The position numbers were made by a program, and so were the translations under genes. From assembly GCA_022702545.1 (NCBI GenBank), contig JAHRBC010000004.1, forward strand, positions 5,362,001-5,426,000: DNA of 64,000 nt, given 5' to 3'. Below are positions 47,638-58,987 of this stretch, one piece after another; the stretch's first letter is position 1; every line of letters starts with the position of its first letter. Below the pieces are notes generated by a model. That model saw only the letters and a list, made by a program, of their open reading frames with translations, ran no database searches and was not told the DNA's origin. The DNA is from Phycomyces nitens. Its lineage: Eukaryota; Mucoromycota; Mucoromycetes; Mucorales; Phycomycetaceae.

Positions 47638-47923
47638 ATGTCGATAAAAGAGGAAACCATTCAAGACATAGTGACTCGCTGCTTTTCTCTAGCCCAGGAT
47701 ATTGTCTTGGCCGCTAAACCGGGTAGGTGAGTTTTATCCTCAAAGATAAAGAGCCAGTATGCGCTCAAAGGTTTTTTAGCAGTGGTTTCTACGAGCAAAA
47801 CTCGAGAGTTATCTGATAGTAGACTACGAGGGATGGAGTCAAGTGCCAGAAGTTTATGAACACCTTCCACGGTTCATGCTACCCAGAAACAAGAGAGAAC
47901 TACGTTCCACACCTGAAGTTTAG
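47638..47923 (+). pseudogene. Possible small gene or remnant, reading frames do not join cleanly
   Basis: An ATG at 47638 opens MSIKEETIQDIVTRCFSLAQ, then DIVLAAKPG, and reaches a good GTGAGT donor. About 60 bp on, after TTTTTTAGCAG, a second coding-like stretch reads WFLRAKLESYLIVDYEGWSQ, then VPEVYEHLPRFMLPRNKREL, and stops at 47923. The donor phases available (1 or 2) do not match the acceptor phase (0) for that frame, so either a base has been lost or the structure is different. I do not recognise the protein. Confidence 0.3.
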
Positions 47924-50089
47924 CGATGCATAGGAAAAAAAAGAAGCGGACTCTATCTTTTGTAGCTTTAGAGAAAAAAGGGCACATGGGGATGGTGATA
48001 TTTTGAAACATGATTCAATAAACATACTTGCGAGTCGGTATTCTATTCTACAGTAGTTTTTACTATACTGTTTGGTAGTAGTGTGGAATGACTGGTTTCC
48101 AGAACCGGTTCCAACAGACAGGATAAAGGGCAGGTGTGGGTAGCCAAAGGTAATGTCGTAAAATCCCCGGGATTGCTTTTCCCAGACATAGCTTGTCAAT
48201 TCAATCTAGGGAAAGAAGTGAGGAGAGATGAAACAAAGGAGGAACACTGTGGGGTGTGGGTTAAAAGTACTGAAGGAACCAAGAACAGTGCACCATTTTA
48301 CAACTGTCAATATGTCGGAAGAAATGATCAATTCGGTTACAAGCGCGAGAACGGTTATTCCGACCCCTACGCCTGAGGCATCCATTCTCACTCAACACAA
48401 AGACATCAGAGGTTAGGATCAAATTGAAATTCACTGCCGAGGCAGCAAAAGGAAATGGTAAAAGTCCAATTGGAGAACAATAAAAACTTTAGGAATATAA
48501 AATATTTCACTCGGAGGTCTGGAGAGATGGTAGTAGGAAGAACGTGATAGCATTTACGGTGTATGGGCAGTAAGGAACTAGGGTAGATTGCTGAGCTACC
48601 TGAAAACAGTAGTGCTACTTGAGTGAAAGGAGCACAAAAGTGCAAAGGAAGAAGAAATACGAGATAAGAGAGTAAGAAAGAACAAGAATGTAAAATTTGA
48701 AGTAGTCATATTGGCTGAAGAGAACACTATTGATGATAATAATAATAATCTAACAGCCCAAAACCATCAGATTTGTGTAGGAAGCAAAGTAAATACTAGC
48801 CAGGACTTCTAACCCCTAGTCTGAGGTAAGACCGGATATATGTCAGTATAGCAGCGAAGAAGGACAGAGGATCTGGAGTCACATATATGACATCCCATAT
48901 AGTGTTAAAAAGTGGAAATGCTACAATATTTTTTTACTCGCACAGACAAACATCTCTGAGATAGTATGTCATAATACCGTTCTAACTTTGCGGGAAGAGT
49001 AGCACGGAATTATTCCAACTGATCAGAATAGAAATTGAGTGGAAAGCCAAGGCAGCGTACAGAAGTGACAGTGTGACAATAATGACAGGCTGGTATATCA
49101 GCAGAATCCAAAACAAGACCCCACTATGGGTGAGACTGTCCAGAGAGACCAACTGTAATTATTTTGCCTAGCTTGAACTTGACATTTGATGCAACCTCAA
49201 ATAATCTTTTTTTATTATAGATTATTATGTATATATTATAGTGTAAAACAGTATTAAATATAATGTACGTATCATGAACCTTTCAAGTCCCATACAGTTG
49301 GGTATATCTTCAATAAAAATGTATTTTTTCAATATTAAGTCGCTCTTACTCTTAAAAATACCACCTTTGAAAAACCATGAATATTTTTTAGATATGGCTT
49401 TCTCTCATAGTTTAGAGTCTTTAATTTGATATGTAATATTGCGTACTAATATACAGGGTTTCCTTTCATACGATTATATCATTAGAATTTCAAGTAATGT
49501 ATTTGATTGCAGTATATCTCAAAAAGATAGACAAGGCGTGAATACTTCAACATTGCGACTGCATAAATACAGTGATTTTTATTTTTGGCTTCGGCCTTTC
49601 ATTTTCTGTGTTGTACCCGTGAAGCACAGACCTCATTCTGATCTCCACTGTTTATCTGGTCACTTTAACTATCCTTTCAATTATACTATTAAGATATTTA
49701 TTAATAAAATACATTTATATCATACTTTATTTTCAATAATACTCGAAATATTTTGATATAAAATTTGATTCCGAGTGGAGTATAATAGAGAGCCTAGAAC
49801 TATACTACATATTACAGACAGTAGTCTGGACCAACTCTTGAAACCCCCAAGGATCGTACGGGACAATATTCACTATATATTTAATTTGATTAGCAGCAAG
49901 TACTAAAATAGTCACAAAAATCGTACAAGAATAAGATTACATGAACACTATATTTGAAATAATGATACTTTTGAAGGTTATTGTTTCAAACTGCCAGATG
50001 TTCAGAGGTAGAGTATTGATAAAAAAAGGCTTTTGTGGAGATAGTTTTTGAGACCAAAGTCCATCTGAATTTGATGTAAAAAGGCAACT
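47924..50089. other. Intergenic region with scattered coding-like remnants
   Basis: A purine-rich stretch from about 48070 to 49150 stands out from the AT-rich surroundings. It includes a short frame from the ATG at 48312 (MSEEMINSVTSARTVIPTPT) ending at 48416, followed out of frame by EVRIKLKFTAEAAKGNGKSP. No complete gene can be built. The remainder is AT-rich. Confidence 0.4.
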
Positions 50090-50400
50090 CTGTTGGAAAC
50101 AATACACAACGAATTTGGTGAAACAATGACAGAAATTGGGTGATTGCCTGGTTAATGTAACATGGGAGTATTTTGAAGTCTCTTTAAACTGATTCTTTTT
50201 ATTATCTTGATCTTGATTTTCTTGTCTCTTTTTATTTGTCACTAGCTGGATTGATAGAATATTAACACTTTCAATAAAGATATAAAATATACTTGGAAGT
50301 TGTATATATTATAGTCTGAGAACGAAAGTGTGGTTGGTAAGACCAAGGCACATCTTCTATGTTTCACCAAAGTTACCATTGGCTTCTGATTTGACTAAAA
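50090..50400 (+). repeat. Upstream repeat of OPT duplication, copy 2
   Basis: Direct repeat of 43371-43684 with scattered substitutions and small indels; see that entry. It lies 1.6 kb before the second OPT gene, about 0.5 kb further than copy 1 lies from its gene. Confidence 0.85.
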
Positions 50401-52001
50401 TAATATTATTAACAGGAAAAAGAAAATTTTAGGTTACATTTCCTCGTTTTTGCTTCAAGAGAGCGAATATGCTCTTACCGAGAACATCAATTTTAACTCA
50501 AAAAGGGAACGCCATATTTGTATAACACCGTTGTTCTGATTCTGTTCCATTTATTTTATTTTACAATGTACAACATTTCAACTGTTGACTTTATTCAAAA
50601 TATATTTAAGGTCCAAGAGTCTCTAAAAAGTATCAATTTGTTTAGTTTTTTTTTATTAAAATAAATAAATACATACGGCCATAACTCCATGTTACTAATA
50701 TCAGATTTATGCAGTTTCTAATCTTTTATCTTTTCTACCGATAGTGTTATAAATGCTATTGTTATTTGAACTTCAATATTGGTTTTCAAAAGTTTTTTTT
50801 TTTTTTAAAAAAAAAGGTATTTGTTTCTGATCTCGATCTCGATCCTAATTCTGATTCAATACTTACCTGAACTCAATGGAATTAAAATATATACAGCACT
50901 TTAAACGGCTTTCAATAGACAGCCTTACACTCATATGTTTACTAATTGATGTATTATTCATTACAATATAATGGTATCTGAATGTGGGATTACAGCCCGC
51001 ATTATACATATAACAAGCAACAAAATCGAAGCAATTACCAGCAGCAGGGCTACTATTTATTGATTATTCTAATGCTATAAACCACCGACCTTTTCTCTTT
51101 CTTTAAACCATAAAACAGAGCAATTTATGTTGATATAAAAGTACAGTATCATCAATTAATACCCAATTAATAATATAGTTCATACCCCACTCCTCTCATT
51201 CTATAGCCCGGTAATGTTGGTTTAAAAAGCATTCTCAAGGTTATATCTTTCAATTGTGTGAAAACAACTTTTAGAGTCCCATTTCATCATTCTATCCCAA
51301 TTTCAGGACATCATTGTTAATTGAATTGATCAGAAACTTGTCGTGTCTTTCTACAAAAACAAGCTTTTGTTCAATCTTTTTTTTGGCTTCATCTATGTAG
51401 CTTGGCTTTGATCTTTTTGCTTTCCTAGTCTTATTCCAAGTTTGTACTCTATTCTGAGAAGTTTTGGATTATTTGAGTGCAACACAAGCCCTTTATTCTT
51501 ATTCAATGGGCAGAATAATGAGTTTTTTTTGACATTAGCTTTGAACTGTTTATATAGTTCATTTTGCCTATTTCTGGTTCTTGAAATTAGGTGGTGCCTT
51601 CAAAAGATGTGCAAAAGTATCTGAAACTGGTGATTATATTTTATTTCTTATAAAACTTTTTTTATTTGGGAACAGATAATTCCGGGAAAAGGAGTACATC
51701 CAATCTGTTTAAATAATTTTATTTAGAGTACGCTTGTGTAGCAAGGTACATGTTTTATTGATTGCATCTTACGCTCCAAAGGTACCTATCATTTTTGCCT
51801 GTCAAACAAAAAGATAAGAAAGGGTAATTACTGAAAATATAATCTGTCAATTAGTTTTACAAAAACTATATAAAAGCACTTGATTTTCTGAGATTTACCC
51901 AGTATCTTCCTCGAAACTTTTTTCATCTTTTTCATAAATACATATTCCCTGTATTTATAGCCTAGATTTTCCAGACCTTTATTTTGTAAGCCTTGTACAA
52001 A
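50401..52001. other. Intergenic DNA upstream of the second OPT gene
   Basis: It holds a T14A9 palindrome at 50793-50815 and a run of GATCTC units near 50830. The final 60 bp parallel the first OPT promoter (GTATTTATAGCCTAGATTTT). No gene. Confidence 0.55.
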
Positions 52002-54389
52002 ATGGAGAACACCTTGGAAAAACGAGAGGAAACCGTTCGAGCCTCTAGTATCGACGAGAAAGAAAAATACCTTGACGAAAAAGAGGGACTTGCTTCCGTC
52101 AACGAGTCTGACAGAGACACCAGAGACACCAGAGATGCTAAAGATATTGACTATGAAAACGAAGATGTTGATATCGAGATCGTAAACCAAATCGCAAGTA
52201 TCGTAGATGATCCAGAAATAAAAGTTTTGACTATCCGTTCAGTGGTAGCTGGTTCAGTAAGTATATTACACTTTTAAAGATATTCTGATTATTAATTTTA
52301 GCCACATTTTATTTTAGTTACTCGCATGTCTCGGTGCTTCTGTCTACCAACTGATGTTCTTTAAGCCCGTTCCTGTTCCTCTATCAAACGTGTTCATGTT
52401 GATTATCGGCTACCTCATGTGTATTGGCTCAACTCGCTTGTTTAAGGAAGGCACTCTACTCAACCCTTGCCCCTTCAACATCAAGGAGCATACCTTGATG
52501 TTTATCATCATTTCTACCGCAAACGCATCTGCCTACGGTACATACATTCTCGGTGCCCAGCAACTCTACTACAAGGACTACCCATCTGCAGCTGGCGGTA
52601 TCTTTTTGCTGTTTGCTACTCAATTGATTGGTTATGGTATTGCCGGTCAACTGCGTCCTTTCCTTGTCTACCCCTCTATTATGATCTGGCCCCGTTCTAT
52701 TCCTACAATCTCTTTCCTCAGGACATTCAATACCCCAGGTGATGAGAGCAGAGTTCTCATGAAGTTCTTCTTTTCAATCTTCTTTGGTATCTTTGTCTGG
52801 GAAATCTTCCCCCAGTACATGTTCCCCATTCTCGGTGGAATTTCAATCGTCTGTCTCGCCAAACGTGACAGTGTTTGGGTCCAAAATCTCTTTGGTGGTC
52901 TTGGAGTCAACGAAGGTCTTGGTATTGGTTCAATCAGTTTGGACTGGACCAATTTGTCAATGCTGTCTCCCCTTGTACTTCCTCTTTATGTTCAGTCCAA
53001 CATCTACGCCGGTATATTCATTACATGGCTCATGGCTCCTCTTATTTACTACTATAATCTGTGGGACGCAAAGAGCTTCCCATTCTTGTCAAATGGTCTG
53101 TTCAGAATGGATCCTGAAACTGGTGAGGCCGTGGACTACCCTCAAGATCTTATCCTCGACGAGCACAACAATATCAACCAGACTGCTCTTGAAGAGATTG
53201 GCCGCCCTTACTTCAACCCACTATATGCTATTGGTTACATTATCAGCAATCTTGCTGTCACTGCCATGATCACCCATGTAGCTCTCTTTTATGGATCTGA
53301 TATCAAGAGAATTGCTATGGCTATTCTTAGACGCAAGGAAAGCAGAGAAAATGATGTCCACAACCGTCTCATGGCTGCGTACAAGGAGGTCCCCGCCTGG
53401 TGGTACTACACTATCTTTGTCTGCGGTATTGGACTCAACATCGGAATCGGTTATGCCAACCACAGTCAGCTTCCATGGTGGGGTTTCTTGCTCGCAATTC
53501 TCTTGGCTACTGTTCTGTCTCTTCCATTGAACATGATTACAGCCATTACTGGTAATGGTTTCGGTCTCAATGTCGTTGCTGAGATGATTTGTGGTTTCAT
53601 ACTTCCTGGTAACCCAATTGCTAATATGTACTTCAAGACCCTTGGATTCAACACTCTAAGCCAGGCTGGAATTATGGCAAATGATCTCAAGATTGGTCAT
53701 TACATGAAGATCCCTCCTAAAATCACTTTCTTGGGCCAAATGATTGGAACTGTTATTGGTTGCATCTTTAACTATATTGTAAACTATGTAAGTATTTTTA
53801 TTGAATCTGTTGAATCCTTACTTGCTTCTAACCAAAAAAAATACTATAGTCCATTATCAACTCCAAGAGAGAACAGCTCTTGGATCCCAATGGCAATATC
53901 TGGAGTGGTGCCGAGATTCAGACCATGAATGCTGCTGGTATTACCTGGGGTGGTATCGGTCCAATGTTCATGTTTGGCCCTGATACCCAGTACTCCTTCT
54001 TCCTGTGGTCCTTCATTGCCGGATTTGGTCTCCCTATTCCTTTCTGGATTCTTCACAGATTCTATCCTAAAGCTGGTTTTGACCTGGTCAATACTCCTAT
54101 GATTCTTTATGGCCTCAACCTTTTCCCTGGTTACAGCTATTCATGGATCACTGTATCTTTCATCATTATCCTTGTCAGTCAGCTGTACATCAAAAAGCGC
54201 TACAACAAGTGGTATATCAAGCACAACTATCTCATGTCTGCTGCTTTGGATTCTGGAGCATCTCTCATGTCATTCATATTGGCCATGTCTGTTTTCGGTG
54301 GCGGTGATGGTGTTGAACGACCTTTCCCTACCTGGGCTGGTAATCCTGATCTTGTTTATCTGGATTACTGCTGTGCTGATTGTCAATAA
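52002..54389 (+). CDS. Oligopeptide transporter, OPT family, copy 2, 3 exons
   Basis: A tandem paralogue of the 44758 gene, 754 aa, with exons 52002-52256, 52318-53787 and 53850-54389. The ATG at 52002 aligns with the start of copy 1. The membrane core and motifs are conserved (ANASAYGTYILGAQQLYY, NVVAEMICGFILPGNPIANM, KIGHYMKIPPK). In the hallmark NPGPF motif the glycine is a cysteine (NPCPFNIKEH near 52461-52490), which is unusual and might alter transport. The N-terminal acidic tail differs in length and sequence from copy 1, while some core blocks are nearly identical at DNA level. It is probably in the plasma membrane. The gene is open throughout, so it is likely functional. Confidence 0.94.
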
Positions 54390-55378
54390 TTGTTATTGAT
54401 GTTTATATTCATACTTTTATATCCTTCTTGTTAAAGAAGCCCATTCACACTCTATTGCATAATACATTTTTCTTCTTCTTATTAGTATTCTCATGTACGC
54501 TCAGATATATCTCTACTGTGCTTCTCGAGAAGACTAACTCGTGTAGTACTTAATAATAATAACAATAATAATAACAACAATAATAAAAAAGTGCTATAAT
54601 CAGCAAACAAATGACTTGAATCGCTAATTATTTAATTTACTCAAAAACCGTAAAGCAACTCTTGCTTGTATCTAAACAAATCCTTTGAATTGGATATCTA
54701 GTATACATCTTAAAGAGATGCTTTAACCAGTACAATTATATTAAAAATACCCAGAGTTACCAAAACTACAATCTGGTTTAAAAACAGACTATTTTTTTAA
54801 AAAATAAATAAAATAAATTTAAATTATGCCTCATGTACTGTGCTCAATGCGCAACTTATGATGATAGCATATCCTTGACACTTTACAGAATACTATGTTT
54901 ATGTAATGCCATATGCATATATTTTGTTTTTGCGGACAAGTCCAGAAATGATGCTGATCATCTTACATCTGCCCACACAGAAACTCAATAAGGATATGGA
55001 GCCCAGATATTGGTATTAAAGAGCTATAATTTTGAGTACAATCTTTGTTGTGCACAAGTCATTGCCATACATTGTACACCTTGTGTGGCATAGATCCGTG
55101 TTAATCAACCGCCATTGGAACGGGGTAATGTTTACCAGTCTTTTATCCACATAAAAAAATGTCTCTTCAACTGTGGGAAATAAACCGCTCTGGACAGGAA
55201 CCATCCGATACAAGACATATGCAAGGTGGTAGAAAAAGAGGGTCTCCAAACATGTGTGCTGGGATCTTGTGAAAATAAATATCTTGGACCCTTAACATTG
55301 GACAGGCCAAGAGAGATAATGTGTGAAACGTTCGGCTTGTAAAATATTTCTGTAATTAAAGAAAGCAAACCTGGGCTT
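54390..55378. other. Intergenic DNA, no gene called
   Basis: Imperfect AATAAC/AATAAT repeats lie at 54549-54590. Two minus-strand frames (55016-55249 and 55132-55368) overlap in different frames and might be remnants of the segment described next. Confidence 0.45.
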
Positions 55379-55758
55379 TCAAGAGATTTGGACCATTTGG
55401 CTTAATTCTGGACGTGTTGGCAAAGACAACTTAATGTATTGTAATAAACACATTATCCTTTGAATGTTATCGAATTTGACAGTAAATACAGCTAATTTAT
55501 GCCCAAGAAGATATCGAGGGCTAATAAGTCTGGGACAGTAATCCCGTTGACCTTTAAAATGAATTGGACTCATTGTTTTTAATAGCACATTAGAAATGTT
55601 GAAAATTGTCAACTGTGATATACAGACCCCGGAAAGCATTAGAGAAGTTGAGGCGCCCTGTGTATCCCAGTACTGGTGAAACAGGACACTTAAAATGACA
55701 GTTTTAAAGAAAAGATAAATCTGGGTCCAATAATGGAATACTCCATCGTGCTTGTAAT
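55379..55758 (-). pseudogene. Coding-like fragment of unknown family
   Basis: A minus-strand frame is open from about 55758 to a stop at 55379 and reads like protein: HDGVFHYWTQIYLFFKTVIL (hydrophobic), then HFKGQRDYCPRLISPRYLLG and HKLAVFTVKFDNIQRIMCLL. A TAG-ended sequence just before it could be a splice acceptor, making this an internal or last exon. No partner exon could be joined with confidence. Family not recognised. Confidence 0.3.
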
Positions 55759-56074
55759 AGCAAGTGCTACGTAGAAAATTGCAAGACCCCTTGTCTACTC
55801 GCTCTTTTAGGCCTTGCTTAAGTCTTAAAGTTTACAAAAAGATAGTTCCTGTGAGAAAAATGGTTGATAATTTTTGGTAGGGGGTTTCCAAGGACCCTTT
55901 TGAGTGACAGGTAGAATAAACATGCCATTCCAAGTTTTGCTGAGCAAAATGCAGTTTGAAATAATTTCAGGACCCAAACATATTACATTGACAATCTATA
56001 GATGAATCTAAACCTTTGTAATAATATTAGTTGCGGCTATTTGGAGCTATCAAGTGGATACCATGAATGCATCC

Positions 56075-56493
56075 TCAGTTGGAGGCCATACAAACTGTGC
56101 CAAGATGTAATTCTCTGATAAAGCAAGTGACTTTGCCATACTTGTCTGAATTCAAAGAGAATCGTAAAAGTGTCCTGTTCTTGTTCAACCTAGCATTTGA
56201 CGCACGGTAGCACGCTCGGAGTCTAGTCATCACAGTTTTGATCTCAATTGGCGTGTCTGAAATATAGGAATCCTATTGGTCTAGGAACCTCATTTAGTTT
56301 GTGCCAGTTCATCGGTGCATTTACATATGAGGCTGTGCGTAATTGAAAACCCAGGTATTCCAGGGTAAGAGACGATTGTGAAAAAGGGATTCACATTCTA
56401 AATAAATAAATGAATGAAAAACAAGCGGTGGGCAAGGGTCACCTTGTCAAAGACCTCGACATTGGGCGGCAGGTCCTGATGATATTCGTTCAT
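56075..56493 (-). CDS. Small unrecognised gene, probably 3 or more exons
   Basis: The minus strand opens with MNEYHQDLPPNVEVFDK from an ATG near 56493. A GTGACC donor and a TTTATTTAG acceptor join it to NVNPFFTIVSYPGIPGFSIT. A second intron (GTAAAT to TTTCAG) leads to TPIEIKTVMTRLRACYRASN, then RLNKNRTLLRFSLNSD. Phases agree across both junctions. The 3' end is uncertain: the frame may run to a TGA at 56075, or a further intron may lead to LYGLQLRMHSWYPLDSSK. I do not recognise the protein; no signal peptide or membrane segment is visible. It may be a real orphan gene or an old fragment. Confidence 0.35.
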
Positions 56494-57799
56494 GTTTAGG
56501 CAGCACACAGTACCGGAAAACAAGGTGGTTATGACTGGTTTAAAGAGCTTAGAAAAGTCAAATATCTCCAAGAGTTTATAGAGATCTTACAACTATTTGC
56601 AAACATGTTCTTCTTCTTGATATCCTGGGATAATTACTCCAGGGATCCTACTTTTTCGTGAAATATTCAGAATAAACCGATGTTCCACAAAGGCGATTAT
56701 AGTTTAAGAGCAGGGAAACGGAAAAATGGATCAAAAAAAATTGAATTAAAAGAAAAAAAAGAATAAAAGCTCACAATTCTTCTCATTCACAAATAGGCAG
56801 CATACTAAACTTAAGAGCCATGTATGCTACAGCTTTAATTGTGAAAGGAATTTCATTGAAAATATATATAAAAAAAAAGGCAATAGAAACTCCATATTCT
56901 TAGCAAAACTCATGTGGTATAGATATAAAAAAAAACAAAGTATGACAATTATAGGTTGAGTTGAGCTTCCTCAACATCAGGCTAGATCAATTCCACGCCA
57001 AAAATAGTTTGTCCAAACTATAGACCCAACGGGCCATTACTCCGGAAAGAAAATAAAACAAAAAAGGCCTTGGCCTTTTTCAGAAACATCGCAGACACAG
57101 AGGTTTAGATGAGGGACGGCTGTAGAAAATATTATCTTAAAACAAGCAGTACTACATATCCCGAAAAGAGTGGTTAATGTTCATACATCATGAATAATAT
57201 ACAATTCAAGCGTTGACAAGCAGAGATAGACAGTTCAAGCTTTGTGATTCATGGATTGTTTTTATTGTTTGAAATAAATATTATATATGTATATATTCAT
57301 AGTCCAATACTCATCCATATAACCAAATTGTACATCACAATTATATTAGCCATGTAAATATTCACATTCACATCCTTTATCTACTTGAAAAGGGCGAAAT
57401 AGTTGCCTATAGATCGTTACGTGAAAAGCATATACCAGAAATAAACATTAGATATGGTGTATTTGGATTAGAGATCAAGCTGATTATTCGAGTTTCTGGC
57501 TCAAAAATTAGCAATTGTGAAATTCTTGGAAACTCTTGTCCTTTTTTTTTTATTTGGTTGGTAAACCTAATCTCAATTAACATGATTTATTAAAAGGTAA
57601 AAAATATGAACGAGAGAACCCCAAGGTACAGTCCCGTCTGCGTCACCTTTCAGAGGACTATTGGGAAAGTAAGAGAATTCAAAGGATTTCGAATTGGCTT
57701 GGTATTTGAGACCAGAGCAAGGGATAAAAGGGCTAGTACTTTTTGACCGATTCAGGAAGAAGTGGAAAGAAATTTCCAAGTGTAAAACCCTATAAAGAT
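56494..57799. other. AT-rich intergenic DNA
   Basis: No element or gene recognised. A 90-codon minus-strand frame at 57573-57845 overlaps the 3' part of the neighbouring retroelement remnant and has no recognised domain. Confidence 0.45.
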
Positions 57800-58740
57800 T
57801 TAGGACTGTTGAAGAAGTTGGCTTTCTTAGAAGAGGACACGGCATTCTCCATTACCAAAAGTATTTGATAAGCTAGATTGTGTACATTTAAGTCTATGAG
57901 TGTTAGGACAGCGAGCGCAAAGATAGTCGGGTGCATTGGACCTTCAGTAGGCACGAGATTCTCGTTCAGGGTAGTCCAAAAAAAAACAACGTCTATGCTC
58001 ATGACAAAAGCTGCAGTGCAAAGGCATCTTGGACCAAGTGGGATAAACCATCTGAGCATCCCCAAAGAGAATAACATGAGATAAAGGTAGCAATGGTGTT
58101 GGAGAAGGACCATGTGGGGAGCGGATAAGAGCGTAGGCTTGTCCACCAAACCATCCTTGCGAGAGTCGTATTCCCACCTCAAGGAAAATACCATAATCTT
58201 TAATATATTTATGTATGTTGCTTACTGTTTTTGATATACTCTGCATAGGAATTTTGGCGAAAAAGACCTTGATCAACTCTACCTCTGGTTCAAGAGAGGG
58301 GAAACCATAGACACATGTCTTACCAACTGTGATGCTTTTGCTGGGATATTTTAAAGCGACCTTTGTTGTCATGACAATCTCCACAATCGTGCGATCTCCA
58401 ATGTTATAAAATGCTAAACCTACAGCAATTGTGTCTGAAAGGTCCAATCGAGCACCATCCTTAAATTCTGTGAGTGATATATTAACAGTAGTGATAACAT
58501 ATAATAAATTGAGTGGCTCTACCCCAACACCAGATGGGGTCAGAAATTATACCATGTCTATTGCAAGGTACTTTGCAAATGATTCCAGTGTCGACAACAG
58601 CGAAAAAAAAACGTGTATCCGAGATTTGGAGGATGGGAGCTTAGACTCGTGTAAGTTGGCTAATCGTGGTGGTCATGGGTCTTTTTTTTTAGAGACGACA
58701 ATATCTATGGTCAACCTCCATCAAAATCTGGGTATGTCTT
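57800..58740 (-). pseudogene. Decayed LINE-type ORF1-like (zinc-knuckle) gene fragment
   Basis: A minus-strand frame can be followed with one or two stops: SPRYVFFSLLSTLESFAKYL, then ARLDLSDTIAVGLAFYN, GKTCVYGFPSLEPEVELIKV and GIRLSQGWFGGQAYALIRSP. It leads into YPTWSKMPLHCSFCHEH and DYPERESRAY, followed after a stop by CARCPNTHRLKC. The cysteine-rich end with PERE resembles the CCHC knuckles of ORF1 proteins from fungal non-LTR retrotransposons, but the first knuckle has lost its normal spacing. No reverse transcriptase is present in the window. It is a short, broken remnant. Confidence 0.5.
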
Positions 58741-58783
58741 TGTCATATACCCAAAGTTCTACTTTAAATCCAATTAAAGGCTA

Positions 58784-58985
58784 ATCTTAGGGGACACCTG
58801 TAAAGTACAGGATGTTACACAAAATATTTATGATTCAGCAATCTTTGGGGACATGAATCCAGCTTGGTAAGGAGACAGGGGGTCGCGGGCCGGACAAAAC
58901 CCAAGTAGTCGCACTCAAGCTTTTTTGCCGGAACAGTGAAAATATTTTGTGTAACATCCTGTACTTTTCAGGTGTCCCCTAAGAT
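58784..58985. mobile_element. Intact 202-bp MITE with about 47-bp TIRs and TA target duplication
   Basis: The left end ATCTTAGGGGACACCTGTAA continues into AGTACAGGATGTTACACAAA. The right end is its inverted copy (ending GGTGTCCCCTAAGAT). TA flanks both ends (58782-58783 and 58986-58987), as for Tc1/mariner-mobilised elements. The interior is GC-rich relative to its surroundings and noncoding. A truncated relative lies at 8151-8308. It sits just upstream of the retroelement remnant. Confidence 0.85.
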
Positions 58986-58987
58986 TA

